Shown piece after piece: positions 28,574 through 37,156 of a stretch of DNA of 64,000 nt. This DNA is from Bradyrhizobium diazoefficiens (GTDB taxonomy: Bacteria > Pseudomonadota > Alphaproteobacteria > Rhizobiales > Xanthobacteraceae): assembly GCF_016612535.1 (NCBI RefSeq), contig NZ_JAENXS010000001.1:2195501-2259500 (forward strand), given 5' to 3'. Below the pieces are notes generated by a model. The model searched no databases. It saw nothing but the letters and a program-made list of their open reading frames with translations, and was not told the DNA's origin. Made by a program: the position numbers and the translations under genes. How positions within the stretch are numbered: position 1 is the stretch's first letter; every line of letters begins with the position of its first letter.

Positions 28574-29716
28574 TTGCACCTCGGGTGCCCTGTGCTCGCT
28601 GAGCTCAGGCAAAATCCCTGGCGGCTGCTGCTCGCGATCAACGCGGCGGTCATCGTCGGCTTGTTCGTTCACAAGATCCAGCTGCCGCCCTACGTCCCCT
28701 ACATCCACCTCCTCGTCGACTACCATTTCGGCTTCATCAAGCGCGCATTGATCGGCGCCATCGTCGCGCTGTTCGCGGCCAAGGTGCCGGTATGGCTGGT
28801 GTTCGCGCTGGGCGGCGCGACCTGGCTGGTGACATCAGGGCTCTACGCAAAACTGTTTCAGAAGACATTCGGCTTCACGGCGACGACACTGCCGCTGTTC
28901 GTCTTCATCGCGGGTTCGCCGTTCTTCCTGAAGAACTTCATGCACACGCTCGGCCATTTCGACATCTATGGCTGTGCGCTGGCGATCATCCTGCTGCTCA
29001 TGCCGGCGAGCTCATTGCTGTTCGTGGCGACGGCCGCGCTGTTCTCGATCATCCTCGTGTTGATCCACCACATCCATCTCCTGATGTATGTGCCGACGAT
29101 CATCACCATCGTCGTGACCAGGCATTACCTGATCTACGGGTGCAATCGCACCAACGTTGCTTTTGGCATCATTGCAGTCCTCGTCGTCTCCGCGCTGTTC
29201 TTCGCCGCGCAGTTTTTGGGAACGATGCCGATCACGGACGCGGATTTCGTCGCCTACCTGAAGACCCGGATGGCCGACCCTTCGCGGACCGACCTGCTGC
29301 AATTTGCCTATATCTGGTATCAGCCGCTGTCGAAGGAGATTTCGGACACTTGGGCCTGGCTGCCGCACAACAGCCTCGGCATTCCCGTGTTCGCGCTGCT
29401 GATCTGGCTGCACACACCGCTATGGCGCTGTTTTTCCGCCCTGATTCGCGCTCTCGAAAACGACATGCACTGCCGCCTCGTGATCGCGGCATTGATCGGC
29501 GTCAGCCTTGCCTATCTCGTGATGTTCGCGATGGTGTTCGATTATTCGCGCTGGATCTCGAACTGGGCGGTCTGCATGTTCCTGATCCTGCATGCAGTGA
29601 AGATGCTGCCGGCCGATAAGGAGACGCCGTTGATTCCGGCCGAGGACCAGAAGACCAACATCTTCGGCCTGATCCTCACCTTGATCCCACGCGTCGGGAT
29701 CGTGCGGCCGTTTTAG
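28574..29716 (+). CDS. Polytopic membrane protein of unknown function
   Basis: Up to 380 residues with roughly nine hydrophobic helices (for example LLLAINAAVIVGLFVHK, LFSIILVLIHHIHLLMYV, VLVVSALFFAAQFLGT). No family recognised. A charged loop around TRMADPSRTDLLQFAYIWYQ separates two membrane halves. The start is uncertain: TTG 28574 has GGAG close by, GTG 28592 is an alternative. Base 29041-29100 is 50% GC by count, against 73% at 27421-27480 in hslU, so it looks atypical for its surroundings. It begins right behind the family-C repeat and converges on smr. Confidence 0.75.
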   Translation: MHLGCPVLAELRQNPWRLLLAINAAVIVGLFVHKIQLPPYVPYIHLLVDYHFGFIKRALIGAIVALFAAKVPVWLVFALGGATWLVTSGLYAKLFQKTFGFTATTLPLFVFIAGSPFFLKNFMHTLGHFDIYGCALAIILLLMPASSLLFVATAALFSIILVLIHHIHLLMYVPTIITIVVTRHYLIYGCNRTNVAFGIIAVLVVSALFFAAQFLGTMPITDADFVAYLKTRMADPSRTDLLQFAYIWYQPLSKEISDTWAWLPHNSLGIPVFALLIWLHTPLWRCFSALIRALENDMHCRLVIAALIGVSLAYLVMFAMVFDYSRWISNWAVCMFLILHAVKMLPADKETPLIPAEDQKTNIFGLILTLIPRVGIVRPF

Positions 29717-30294
29717 AACCTCGCCCGACGGATCCGCACATAAAGCGCGCCCTCGCCGCCATGGCCGATGCCGGCTTCCTCGAACCCGACCACGAAGGCG
29801 CGGAATTCCGGCAGGCTCAGCCATTCCGGCACCTGGCGGCGCAGCACGCCGCTTTCCCCGCCACTCCTTCCTTTACCCGTGATGACGAGGACAAAGGTCA
29901 GCCCATCATGATGGGCGCGGTGCAGGAAGCCGCTCAAGGCGCGGTGGGCGCGCATCTGGGTCATGCCGTGGAGATCAAGCCGCGCCTCGATCTCGCTGCG
30001 GCCGCGCGACAGCTTTGTCCGCTCGCGCTTGCCGAGCGGCGGCATCGCCGGCTTTGACGAACGCGGGGCTGGTGCTTGAGCCAATGGCCGCGGCGACAGC
30101 GCAGGCTTGGCAGCCGGCGCAGCGGACGAAGCCTCCGTGCGCGGTGCGGCGTGCACCTTCGTCGCGCGATGCTTCCGTAACGGCTTGACCTGTTTTGCAA
30201 CGAGCTCCCACAGCTCGCGGTCTTCCTCGCTCAAGCCGCGACGACGCGGCGACGGACGGGGATCCAGCACGGGCGGACGGGACGACCGTTTCAT
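29713..30294 (-). CDS. Smr/MutS2-domain protein
   Basis: 193 residues. The N-terminal 90 are basic and low-complexity with many Pro and Ala. The C-terminal Smr domain (about 100-190) carries the hallmark LDLHGMTQMRAHRALSGFLH and ITGKGRSGGESGVLRRQVPE, as in nuclease-like Smr proteins. The start overlaps the mltA stop (ATGA), and the order tim44-mltA-smr on one strand is typical of rhizobia. Its last bases overlap the end of the convergent membrane gene by 4 bp. Confidence 0.9.
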   Translation of the reverse strand: MKRSSRPPVLDPRPSPRRRGLSEEDRELWELVAKQVKPLRKHRATKVHAAPRTEASSAAPAAKPALSPRPLAQAPAPRSSKPAMPPLGKRERTKLSRGRSEIEARLDLHGMTQMRAHRALSGFLHRAHHDGLTFVLVITGKGRSGGESGVLRRQVPEWLSLPEFRAFVVGFEEAGIGHGGEGALYVRIRRARF

Positions 30295-31805
30295 TGCTGG
30301 TGGGAACGGCTCTTGTGCCTGCGCGGTTCGCGGGCAGGTTCTATCGCGGGACGCGGCGCCGGCAGCGGTACCGGGGCAGCAATGGCAACGGTCTCGCCCT
30401 TGCCTGGCGTCGCTGCGGCAGGCGCCTTGGTTGGGTCCGGCTGCGGGAACAGTCTTGCGATCTTCTCCGACGGCCGCGGATCCGGCACCGGCAGGCGCGC
30501 GGCGCGCACGGCCGGATCGAGGCTCTTCGGCACCAGAATGACAAAATGCATGGGATGGCGCAGCCGCCCCGAGACCCGGCCCGCGTCCGCGCCAGCGCCG
30601 AAATAGAGATCGGCGCGCGCAGGGCCGATAATGGCCGAGCCGGTGTCCTGGGCGATCATCAGCCGATGGAACGGCGTCTTGGCGCGGTCGGACTCGATCG
30701 GCAGTTCGCCCTCGATGAAGAACGGCGTGCCGTAGACATGGAGCGATTTGTCGACCGCGATCGACCGGCCGGCGGTCAGCGGAATGCCCTGCGCGCCGAC
30801 CGCCTCGTCCTTGTCGGACAGATTGACCTCGCGGAAGAAGATGTAGGAGCGGTTCTGGCGCCGCAACTCCTTGGCGCCATCAGGGTTCTGCGCCATCCAC
30901 TCCCTGATCTTCTGCATCGACATCTCTTCCTTCGGAATGATGCCGCGCTCGATCAGGACGCGCCCGACGGCGGTGTAGGGATAGCCGTTATAGGAATCGT
31001 AGTTGAGCCGAAGGGTCGCGCCGTTGTCGAACCTGATCCGCGCCGAGCCCTGGATCTGGGCAAACAAAAGATCGGTCGGATCCTTCAGCCAGGCGATCTC
31101 CAGCCCGCGGCCGGCGATCTTGCCGTCCTCGATCTCGCCGCGGTCGTAATAAGGCACGAGCTTGCGGCGTCCGATCTTGCGGTAGACCGGCCCCTTGTTG
31201 GGCAGGCTGACGGAGGCCTGATTGAAGCCACGCACGAACAGGTTCGAGGGTCGTCGGTAGACCGGGACGTTGTAGATTTCGGTCTGGGTGCGCGATCCCT
31301 CGAGCACCGGCTCGTAATAGCCGGTGACGAAGCCGTCGGGCTCGCCGAGGCGCGAGATGCGCAGCGGCGAAAAGTTTTGCTCGAAGAAGCTTTTGGCCTT
31401 GGCGTCGTCGGTCGGCTCGAGCGATTTCGCGGCCCGGCAGGGTTCGCTCAACGAGCCGCCCAGCGCCTTGGATTCGGGGACACCGGTCTGCGCATTGATC
31501 GAACGGCAGCTGGCGCGAAAGGTCTTGTAGGCGGCGAGATGATCGTCGTCGTTCCAGCCCTTCACGTCCGCCCAGGCCAGCGGCAGATATTGCGCGCCGG
31601 GAATCTCGAACGGGAGAGGGAGCTGGGGATAGGGCAAGGCGCGCGGAGGGATCGCAGCCATTTCGGGAAGGTGATGGTAATGGCTGCGATAGTGGCGCCG
31701 CGCAGCCTCGGCGCCGAGCGAAAACGAAGCCAGCGCGACGATACCTGCGCAAAGCGCCGTCGCGCTGGTCCTCAGGAAAATCTTAATTCGCGCTTCCGGT
31801 GCCAA
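30291..31805 (-). CDS. mltA: Membrane-bound lytic murein transglycosylase A
   Basis: 504-residue peptidoglycan-cleaving enzyme. A signal peptide (LRTSATALCAGIVALASFSL) ends near residue 34. The MltA barrel is seen from DGFVTGYYEPVLEGSRT and FAQIQGSARIRF, and the 3D/barwin-type part from FHRLMIAQDTGSAIIGPARA with the catalytic Asp, then DLYFGAG. The C-terminal 90 residues are a proline-rich tail ending in basic residues, longer than in E. coli MltA. The inferred TTG start (31805) overlaps the tim44-like gene by 23 bp; no other start would keep the signal peptide. Confidence 0.9.
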   Translation of the reverse strand: MAPEARIKIFLRTSATALCAGIVALASFSLGAEAARRHYRSHYHHLPEMAAIPPRALPYPQLPLPFEIPGAQYLPLAWADVKGWNDDDHLAAYKTFRASCRSINAQTGVPESKALGGSLSEPCRAAKSLEPTDDAKAKSFFEQNFSPLRISRLGEPDGFVTGYYEPVLEGSRTQTEIYNVPVYRRPSNLFVRGFNQASVSLPNKGPVYRKIGRRKLVPYYDRGEIEDGKIAGRGLEIAWLKDPTDLLFAQIQGSARIRFDNGATLRLNYDSYNGYPYTAVGRVLIERGIIPKEEMSMQKIREWMAQNPDGAKELRRQNRSYIFFREVNLSDKDEAVGAQGIPLTAGRSIAVDKSLHVYGTPFFIEGELPIESDRAKTPFHRLMIAQDTGSAIIGPARADLYFGAGADAGRVSGRLRHPMHFVILVPKSLDPAVRAARLPVPDPRPSEKIARLFPQPDPTKAPAAATPGKGETVAIAAPVPLPAPRPAIEPAREPRRHKSRSHQQ

Positions 31806-32487
31806 CCAGCTTCCAGTTCGGATCGCGAGAGGTGATGTCGCGGGCGAAAGTCCAGATGTCGGTAATGTCGGCGACCGTGTCGGCGCTGCCGTCGACGATG
31901 TTGCCGGCCTTGTCGCGGGTGGCCGAGATCATCTGCGAGACGAAGCGCACAGTGAGCTGAGCGGTGCGATCGCGCAGCTCGGCGCCGACGAGCTCGGCCT
32001 TGTCGATCGATACGAAACGCGTCTCGGTCTTCTGCTCGTTCTTCTCGCGATCCCTGATGACGCCATCGAAGCTTTCATAGACCTCCGACGACAACAGGTC
32101 GCGCAGCGCGCGGCGGTCGCCATTGGCAAAGGCCAGCACGATCATCTCGTAGGCGCCACGGGCGCCGGACAGGAAATGGCGGGGATCGAAGGTGGAATCC
32201 TTGTCGACGATGGCGTCGAGACCCTGGGCGAGCACGGTGCCGGGCTCAGTCAATCCCTTCCAGCGGTCGGAGGGCGGGGTCGGCTCTGCCGCCGGCGCTA
32301 AGGGCGCCTGGTCGATCACCTTACCCGGCATGGTCACGACGTTCTTGTCCGGGGCCCCCCCGAGCGCATTGCGAGCCGTGCGGTCGAACGGCGGCCGTTC
32401 ATTGCCGGTCCGCTGCCCCAGCACGCTGCGCAGCCGCAGGAAAATAAAGACCGCCAGCGCAAGGAAGATGATGGTGTAGATGTCCAC
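31783..32487 (-). CDS. Tim44/TimA-family membrane adaptor protein
   Basis: 234 residues: one N-terminal membrane anchor (VDIYTIIFLALAVFIFLRL), a proline- and charge-rich linker, and a C-terminal Tim44-like domain (FLSGARGAYEMIVLAFANGD, LLSSEVYESFDGVIRDRE). Such proteins are bacterial relatives of mitochondrial Tim44; the role is not settled. GTG 32487 is chosen because the membrane anchor starts there and AGAAAG precedes it; the upstream in-frame ATG adds a basic tail. It is the first gene of tim44-mltA-smr. Confidence 0.87.
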   Translation of the reverse strand: MDIYTIIFLALAVFIFLRLRSVLGQRTGNERPPFDRTARNALGGAPDKNVVTMPGKVIDQAPLAPAAEPTPPSDRWKGLTEPGTVLAQGLDAIVDKDSTFDPRHFLSGARGAYEMIVLAFANGDRRALRDLLSSEVYESFDGVIRDREKNEQKTETRFVSIDKAELVGAELRDRTAQLTVRFVSQMISATRDKAGNIVDGSADTVADITDIWTFARDITSRDPNWKLVGTGSAN

Positions 32488-32908
32488 GTCGTATCGCTTT
32501 CTGGTCTTTACTGAGGTCTTCTTTGGGGTCGCTGCCGGGAAAATCAATCCGGCCAGTAGACCGTTCCGTACCGGAACGGCAAGACTACATCACCATTTTA
32601 GGACCGGTTTCAGGCCCGCGCGTCACCTCTGCCGGATGTAGGCACGAAATCATGCCCGGCCAATGGCGCCTTTTGGCACAGCGCCAAGTGTAGCGCGTTT
32701 TATGCTTAAGGGGAAACCCGATCCTGGCCGGAAATCGCGCATCTTCAAGCGTTTAACGTGCCATTTCGTGTCCGTGGCGGGTGAAATGTCACAGTTGTGG
32801 GCGCGGCCCGGATCCACCATCCGGAGCCGTTCGTCCTTGTGGAATGAGGCGGCCCTATGTTAGCCAACCGCCGCGAAATTCAGCCCAATCGGGTAAGGAG
32901 ACACTCTG
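32488..32908. other. 421-bp intergenic gap between the tim44-like gene and secB
   Basis: Divergent genes flank it, so it should hold both promoters. A near-perfect inverted repeat CCGTTCCG-TAC-CGGAACGG lies at 32561-32579, about 75 bp upstream of the tim44-like start, and looks like an operator. A second inverted pair TGGCGC/GCGCCA lies near 32660-32685. A 66-codon frame (32663-32863) has no homology and is not called. The fxsA gene that I recall near this place in some relatives is not present. Confidence 0.4.
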
Positions 32909-33394
32909 ATGACCAACGGTAACGGCACCCCTCCCGAGGCGGCCCTGGCTCCCCAGCTCAACGTGCTGGCGCAATATACCAAGGATCTCTCGTTCGAAAA
33001 CCCGAATGCGCCGAGCTCTCTCCAGCAGCAGAGCCAGCCGCCGCAGATCAACATCCAGATCAACGTCAGCGCCAACAACCTCAGCGAAACCGAGTTCGAG
33101 GTGACGTTGTCGGTCGAGGGCAAGGCCGAGAACGCAGGCAAGGTGATGTTCTCGTTCGAGCTCGCCTATGCCGGCGTGTTCCGTATCGCCAACGTGCCGA
33201 AGGAGAATCTGCACCCGCTGGTCATGATCGAGTGCCCGCGGCTGCTGTTCCCGTTTGCCCGCGAGATCATTGCGACCGCCGTGCGCGACGGCGGGTTCCC
33301 GCCGCTGATGCTCGACCCAGTCGATTTCGTCGGTCTCTATCGCCAGAACATGGAGCGGCAAATGGCCGCCGGTGGTCAGGTGGGCCAGGCTTAA
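32909..33394 (+). CDS. secB: Protein-export chaperone SecB
   Basis: 161-residue tetrameric chaperone that keeps preproteins unfolded and hands them to SecA. Family blocks: [85 protein letters not shown] precedes ATG 32909. The stop codon lies inside a 13-bp tandem duplication that also supplies the stop of convergent dnaQ. Confidence 0.97.
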   Translation: MTNGNGTPPEAALAPQLNVLAQYTKDLSFENPNAPSSLQQQSQPPQINIQINVSANNLSETEFEVTLSVEGKAENAGKVMFSFELAYAGVFRIANVPKENLHPLVMIECPRLLFPFAREIIATAVRDGGFPPLMLDPVDFVGLYRQNMERQMAAGGQVGQA

Positions 33395-33412
33395 CCAGCA
33401 GGCTTAACCAGC
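33387..33412. repeat. Perfect 13-bp tandem duplication across the secB/dnaQ stop codons
   Basis: AGGCTTAACCAGC at 33387-33399 and again at 33400-33412. The first copy contains the TAA of secB (33392-33394). The second contains the complement of the dnaQ stop (TTA at 33404-33406). A slippage event here has set the ends of both convergent genes. Confidence 0.85.
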
Positions 33413-34123
33413 TGGATTGACGGCAGCTGGAGCGGGCAAAAACTCGTTCCAGATCGCCTTATCGCCGAGCGTTGCGATGAAGGCCCGGTGGGCCTCGCGC
33501 TCGGCGTCTGAAACCCGCGGCGCGAGCGGTGTCGACCGTTGCCGCCGCGGCGCATCGCCGGCCGCATTGACTCTGATATCTCCGGCTTCCGAAGCCAGCA
33601 GCAGCTGCGACTGCCGCGCCCCCACCAGATCGACATAGACTTCCGCGAGCAGTTCGGAATCGAGCAGCGCGCCATGCTTGGTGCGGCGTGAATTGTCGAT
33701 CGCATAGCGCGAGCAGAGATCGTCGAGTCGGTTCGACACGCCAGGATGCTTGCGCCGCGCCAGCAGCAGCGTATCGACCAGCCGCTCGCGCGGGATCGCG
33801 GCACGCTTGATCCGGTCGAGCTCGGCATTGATGAAGCTGATGTCGAACGAGGCGTTGTGGATCACCAGCGGCGCATCGCCGATGAACGCCAGAAATTCGT
33901 CGACGACTTCATGGAACAACGGTTTGGTCGAGAGAAACTCGGCCGACAGTCCATGCACCGCGAATGCTTCCGCCGGCATGTCCCTTTCGGGATTGATATA
34001 GACGTGGAACGTCTGCCCCGTCGGCATGCGATTGAGAATCTCGACGCAGCCGATTTCGACCAGGCGATCGCCGCGCAGGGGATCAAGGCCGGTGGTTTCG
34101 GTGTCGAGGACGATTTCGCGCAT
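33404..34123 (-). CDS. dnaQ: DNA polymerase III epsilon subunit (proofreading exonuclease)
   Basis: 239 residues. The three DEDDh exonuclease motifs are present: LDTETTGLDP (Exo I), IHNASFDISFINAEL (Exo II), and RTKHGALLDSELLAEVYVDL (Exo III with the catalytic His). The C-terminal 60 residues are the polymerase-alpha-binding tail. It follows coaE and maf on the minus strand; maf-coaE-dnaQ beside secB is the classic left flank of alphaproteobacterial origins. Confidence 0.96.
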   Translation of the reverse strand: MREIVLDTETTGLDPLRGDRLVEIGCVEILNRMPTGQTFHVYINPERDMPAEAFAVHGLSAEFLSTKPLFHEVVDEFLAFIGDAPLVIHNASFDISFINAELDRIKRAAIPRERLVDTLLLARRKHPGVSNRLDDLCSRYAIDNSRRTKHGALLDSELLAEVYVDLVGARQSQLLLASEAGDIRVNAAGDAPRRQRSTPLAPRVSDAEREAHRAFIATLGDKAIWNEFLPAPAAVNPAG

Positions 34124-34161
34124 GATTTAAGGGACTTCAAGACGCCGTGTGAGCCGGCGAA

Positions 34162-34761
34162 TCAGGCTCGCCGCTGCGGCATCTTAGCGACCTCGGCCAG
34201 GATATGCGTGATTTGCGCGCGCACCGGCTCAACTCCGTGTGACGTATCCACCACGAAATCGGCCCGCTTGCGCTTTTCGGCGTCGGGCGTCTGCTTGGCA
34301 ATGATGGCGTCGAGTTTGGCCTCATCCATGGTTCCCCGCGCCAGCACGCGCTCGCGCTGAAGTTTTGGCGAGGTCGAGACCACGACGACGGCGTCGACCC
34401 GCTTCTCCCCGCCGGTTTCGAACAGCAAGGGAATATCGAGAACCACGACCGGCGCGTTGGCAGCTTCCGCATCGGCAAAGAATTTTTGCCGGGAAGCACC
34501 GAGCATCGGATGGACGATCTGCTCGAGCTGCTTGATGGCGGCGGGATCGTGCACAACGCGCGCCGACAATTTGGGACGATCGACCTTGCCGTTAACAGTG
34601 GTGCCGGGGAAGGCGGCTTCGATGGCTGGTGCTGCTTCGCCCTCGTAGAGCTGATGGACGGCGGCATCGGCGTCGTAGACGGGCACGCCGGCCTCCGCGA
34701 ACAATTTTGCGGTGGTCGATTTGCCCATCCCGATCGAGCCGGTCAGTCCGAGAATCCGCAT
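34162..34761 (-). CDS. coaE: Dephospho-CoA kinase
   Basis: 199-residue P-loop kinase for the last step of CoA synthesis, complementing coaA at 21 kb. It begins [20 protein letters not shown] (Walker A) and shows [27 protein letters not shown] and the lid region around [15 protein letters not shown] 34761 gives the normal family start; an in-frame ATG at 34788 overlaps the maf stop (ATGA) and would add nine residues, so translational coupling to maf is possible. Confidence 0.94.
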   Translation of the reverse strand: MRILGLTGSIGMGKSTTAKLFAEAGVPVYDADAAVHQLYEGEAAPAIEAAFPGTTVNGKVDRPKLSARVVHDPAAIKQLEQIVHPMLGASRQKFFADAEAANAPVVVLDIPLLFETGGEKRVDAVVVVSTSPKLQRERVLARGTMDEAKLDAIIAKQTPDAEKRKRADFVVDTSHGVEPVRAQITHILAEVAKMPQRRA

Positions 34762-34784
34762 CAGCGCAGAACCATATCTGTCAG

Positions 34785-35393
34785 TCACACCGCAATTAGC
34801 TGTTCGCTCCGCAGAAAGGCAAGCAGCGGCAGCAGCGGCAGGCCGAGAATGGTGAAATGGTCGCCTTCGATGCGCTCGAACAGATGGATGCCGAGTCCTT
34901 CGAGCTGATAGGCGCCGACACTCGTGGTGACGGCGTCGCCGGCGGCGTCGAGATAGGCTGAAAGCTCGGCCTCGCTCATTTGCCGCATGGTCATGCGGGC
35001 GACCGACACATCCTCGAAAATAATCTTGCCGTCATGGGCCACCGCGACGGCCGAGTTCAGCTCATGGCTTTGGCCGGCGAGATCGCGCAGCTGCGCCAAC
35101 GCCTGGACGCGGCCGGCGGGCTTGTTGAAGAGCCTATCGCCGAGCGCCAGCGTCTGGTCGGCGCCGATCACATAGCTTCCGGGACGATGAGCCGAGACCG
35201 CCTTGGCCTTCTCCCGCGCCAGCAGCAAGCCGATCTCGCGCGGATTTGAAAGTTTTGAAGCGGCCTGAATGCCGCGCTCATCAATGTCGGCTGTGACAGC
35301 GTCGAATTCGAGCCCGGCATTCGCCAGCAGCATTTTTCGTGCGCCGCTTTGCGAGGCCAGGACCAACGGAGATTTGCCGCGCCACAGACCCAT
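34785..35393 (-). CDS. maf: Maf-family nucleoside triphosphate pyrophosphatase
   Basis: 202-residue house-cleaning pyrophosphatase of the Maf/YhdE-YceF group, acting on modified or non-canonical NTPs. The N-terminal motif is [17 protein letters not shown], where many Maf proteins have S-x-S-P-R-R, and the catalytic Asp is in [37 protein letters not shown] is the family's C-terminal block. Substrate preference cannot be fixed from sequence. aroE, which I recall lying between maf and coaE in Sinorhizobium, is absent. Confidence 0.9.
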   Translation of the reverse strand: MGLWRGKSPLVLASQSGARKMLLANAGLEFDAVTADIDERGIQAASKLSNPREIGLLLAREKAKAVSAHRPGSYVIGADQTLALGDRLFNKPAGRVQALAQLRDLAGQSHELNSAVAVAHDGKIIFEDVSVARMTMRQMSEAELSAYLDAAGDAVTTSVGAYQLEGLGIHLFERIEGDHFTILGLPLLPLLAFLRSEQLIAV

Positions 35394-35424
35394 CGCGAAA
35401 CTATTCCCAAGATTATTCCAAAGA

Positions 35425-36264
35425 CTATTCAGAAGGCCGGTGGCGCTGGCGATCGCTGTAAAGTTTCATGATCGCCGCCGCGGTTTCCTCGATCGAGCGC
35501 CGCGTGACGTCCAATAGCGGCCAATCGTGCTTGGCGCTCAGCTTACGCGCGAACGCGACCTCCTCGGTCACCGACTGTCTGTCGGTATAGGTGTCGCTGC
35601 CAGACTCGGCTCCCATGGAGAGCAACCGGTTCTGGCGGATCTGGATCAGGCGCTCCGGCGTCGCGTGCAGGCTCACGACCAGCGGACGGGTCAGCGTTTC
35701 CAATTGCGCCGGGACCGGAATGCCCGGCACCAGCGGCACGTTGGCCGTGCGAATGCCGCGATTGGCGAGATAGATCGACGTCGGCGTCTTCGAGGTGCGG
35801 GACACGCCGACCAGTACGACGTCGGCATCCTCGAGCCCATCGACATGCTGGCCGTCGTCATGAATCATCGTGTAGTTCAGCGCGTCGATGCGCTTGAAAT
35901 ATTCCGCGTTGAGCACGTGCTGGGCGCCGACGCGACCCGTCGTCGCAGCGCCGAGATAGGCTTCGAACAGCTGCATGACCGGGCCGATAATCGACAGGCT
36001 CGGAACATTGATCGCCTTGCACTTGTCCTCGAGCCTGGAGACCAGATCCTTCTCCAGCAGCGTGAACAGCACGATGCCCGGCGCTTCCTCGATCTCGTCG
36101 AGCACGCGATCGAGCTGTTTCTGGCTGCGCACCAGCGGATAGACATGCTCAACCGGCGTGACGTTCGCGTACTGTGCGGCGACGGCACGCGCGACCGTGA
36201 TCAGGGTCTCACCGGTCGAATCGGAGACGAGGTGCAGATGGAAATAATTGTTCGATGTCGGCAC
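35425..36264 (-). CDS. PEP synthase/PPDK regulatory kinase-phosphorylase (DUF299, RP001 homologue)
   Basis: 279-residue bifunctional ADP-dependent kinase and Pi-dependent phosphorylase that controls pyruvate, phosphate dikinase or PEP synthase. It starts [20 protein letters not shown] and has the P-loop region [19 protein letters not shown] plus [20 protein letters not shown] 36264 is the start. The gene is the counterpart of RP001/CC0001, which borders the replication origin in Rickettsia and Caulobacter, and here too it faces the large gap 36265-36721. Confidence 0.93.
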   Translation of the reverse strand: MPTSNNYFHLHLVSDSTGETLITVARAVAAQYANVTPVEHVYPLVRSQKQLDRVLDEIEEAPGIVLFTLLEKDLVSRLEDKCKAINVPSLSIIGPVMQLFEAYLGAATTGRVGAQHVLNAEYFKRIDALNYTMIHDDGQHVDGLEDADVVLVGVSRTSKTPTSIYLANRGIRTANVPLVPGIPVPAQLETLTRPLVVSLHATPERLIQIRQNRLLSMGAESGSDTYTDRQSVTEEVAFARKLSAKHDWPLLDVTRRSIEETAAAIMKLYSDRQRHRPSE

Positions 36265-36287
36265 AAAAACTCTTTGTATGGGGACGG

Positions 36288-36313
36288 TGTGGTTTGTGGA
36301 TTTCTGTGGACCT
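36288..36313 (-). promoter_or_regulatory. Cluster of three DnaA-box-like motifs
   Basis: TGTGGTTTG (36288-36296), TGTGGATTT (36295-36303) and TGTGGACCT (36305-36313), all in the same orientation. Their complements end in CCACA like the DnaA consensus TTATCCACA, with two or more mismatches in the first half. The spacing of 7 and 10 bases puts them on roughly one face of the helix. Confidence 0.45.
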
Positions 36314-36597
36314 TAACCCCTCGGAAAGGGATGCGCGACACCAGGGGCGGGATAAGTGCCGATTTTCTTCACAGCACTGCCCATCGGAACAAGTCTGGCG
36401 CCTCTCGATGCGGGAAACGGGATGATGCGGACAACCCCCTTGATAAGCTGCCGACAGAAGCCCGCAAGCCTTTGAAGCTGGCTGGCTTATTGCGAGCCAC
36501 CAGAGCTATCCGGGATATGTTGATGGATGTGAACAAGCGCGGGTGAACCGGCGGATGGAATTGCATGAGTCCAATCCACGGTCACATAGACTCAAAC

Positions 36598-36626
36598 CTT
36601 AAGAATCTAAGATTCTTAGATTTAAG
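36598..36626. repeat. AT-rich imperfect palindrome
   Basis: Runs from CTTAAG to TTTAAG. The core AAGAATC-TAA-GATTCTT (36601-36617) is perfect, and an overlapping TCTAAGA/TCTTAGA pair gives a second fold. It is the most AT-rich stretch of the candidate origin and could serve as the unwinding element or a protein site. Confidence 0.6.
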
Positions 36627-36663
36627 AAGGGCGCTCCGGACGGATATGTGTGCAGGTAAGACC

Positions 36664-36678
36664 TTAACGAGTCCTTAC
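36664..36678 (+). promoter_or_regulatory. CtrA-like box in the candidate origin
   Basis: TTAA-CGAGTCC-TTAC, seven of eight bases of the CtrA consensus TTAA-N7-TTAA. It lies 44 bases before hemJ. CtrA binds the Caulobacter origin to block initiation in swarmer cells, so the position is suggestive. Confidence 0.4.
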
Positions 36679-36721
36679 TATCCCCAGCGTTCCCTGAGCT
36701 GGGCCAAGCCGGAAGCGAAAC

Positions 36722-37156
36722 ATGTTTGAAGACGTCTACCTCTGGATCAAGGCACTGCACGTGATTGCCGTCATCTCGTGGATGGCCGGCATGCTCTATC
36801 TGCCGCGGCTGTTCGTCTATCATTGCGAGGCCGAGATCGGCTCGAAGCAGTCGGAAACGTTCAAAGTCATGGAGCGGCGCCTGCTCAAGGCGATCATCAA
36901 CCCTGCCATGATCGTGACCTGGCTCGCCGGGCTCTACCTCGCCTGGGCCGGTCACTGGTTCAGCTTCGGCTGGCTGCACGTAAAACTGGCACTGGTCCTG
37001 GCGATGTCCGCGGTCCACGGCTTTTTTTCCCGCTGGCTCAAGGACTTCGCCGCCGACCGGCGCCCGTACAATCAGAAATTCTTTCGGATTATCAATGAGG
37101 TGCCGACCGTTTTGATGATCATCATCGTCATCATGGTGGTCGTGAAGCCGTTCTAG
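36722..37156 (+). CDS. hemJ: Protoporphyrinogen oxidase HemJ
   Basis: 144-residue four-helix membrane enzyme that oxidises protoporphyrinogen IX, found in bacteria lacking HemG/HemY. It starts MFEDVYLWIKALHVIAVISW with the conserved His in helix 1, and has helix-2 residues NPAMIVTWLAGLYLAW, then LHVKLALVLAMSAVHGFFSR and the C-terminal helix IINEVPTVLMIIIVIMVV. It is the first gene to the right of the candidate origin. hemE, which lies between origin and hemJ in Sinorhizobium and Caulobacter as I recall, is missing here. Confidence 0.93.
   Translation: MFEDVYLWIKALHVIAVISWMAGMLYLPRLFVYHCEAEIGSKQSETFKVMERRLLKAIINPAMIVTWLAGLYLAWAGHWFSFGWLHVKLALVLAMSAVHGFFSRWLKDFAADRRPYNQKFFRIINEVPTVLMIIIVIMVVVKPF

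Larger units (their letters stand above)
36265..36721. other. Candidate chromosomal replication origin (oriC)
   Basis: 457 bases without a gene between ppsR (leftward) and hemJ (rightward). It contains three TGTGG-based DnaA-box-like 9-mers at 36288-36313, one closer match (TGTGAACAA, complement TTGTTCACA) at 36528-36536, an AT-rich imperfect palindrome at 36598-36626 that could unwind, and a CtrA-like box at 36664-36678. Gene order on both sides matches the origin region described for Caulobacter and Rickettsia, and parS sites with parAB lie 3.6-8 kb to the right. None of the DnaA-like boxes is a perfect TTATCCACA. Confidence 0.65.

Noticed and set aside
32663..32863. 66-codon open frame upstream of secB, possible fxsA
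   Set aside because: No hydrophobic helices and no FxsA-like sequence, so it is treated as non-coding.
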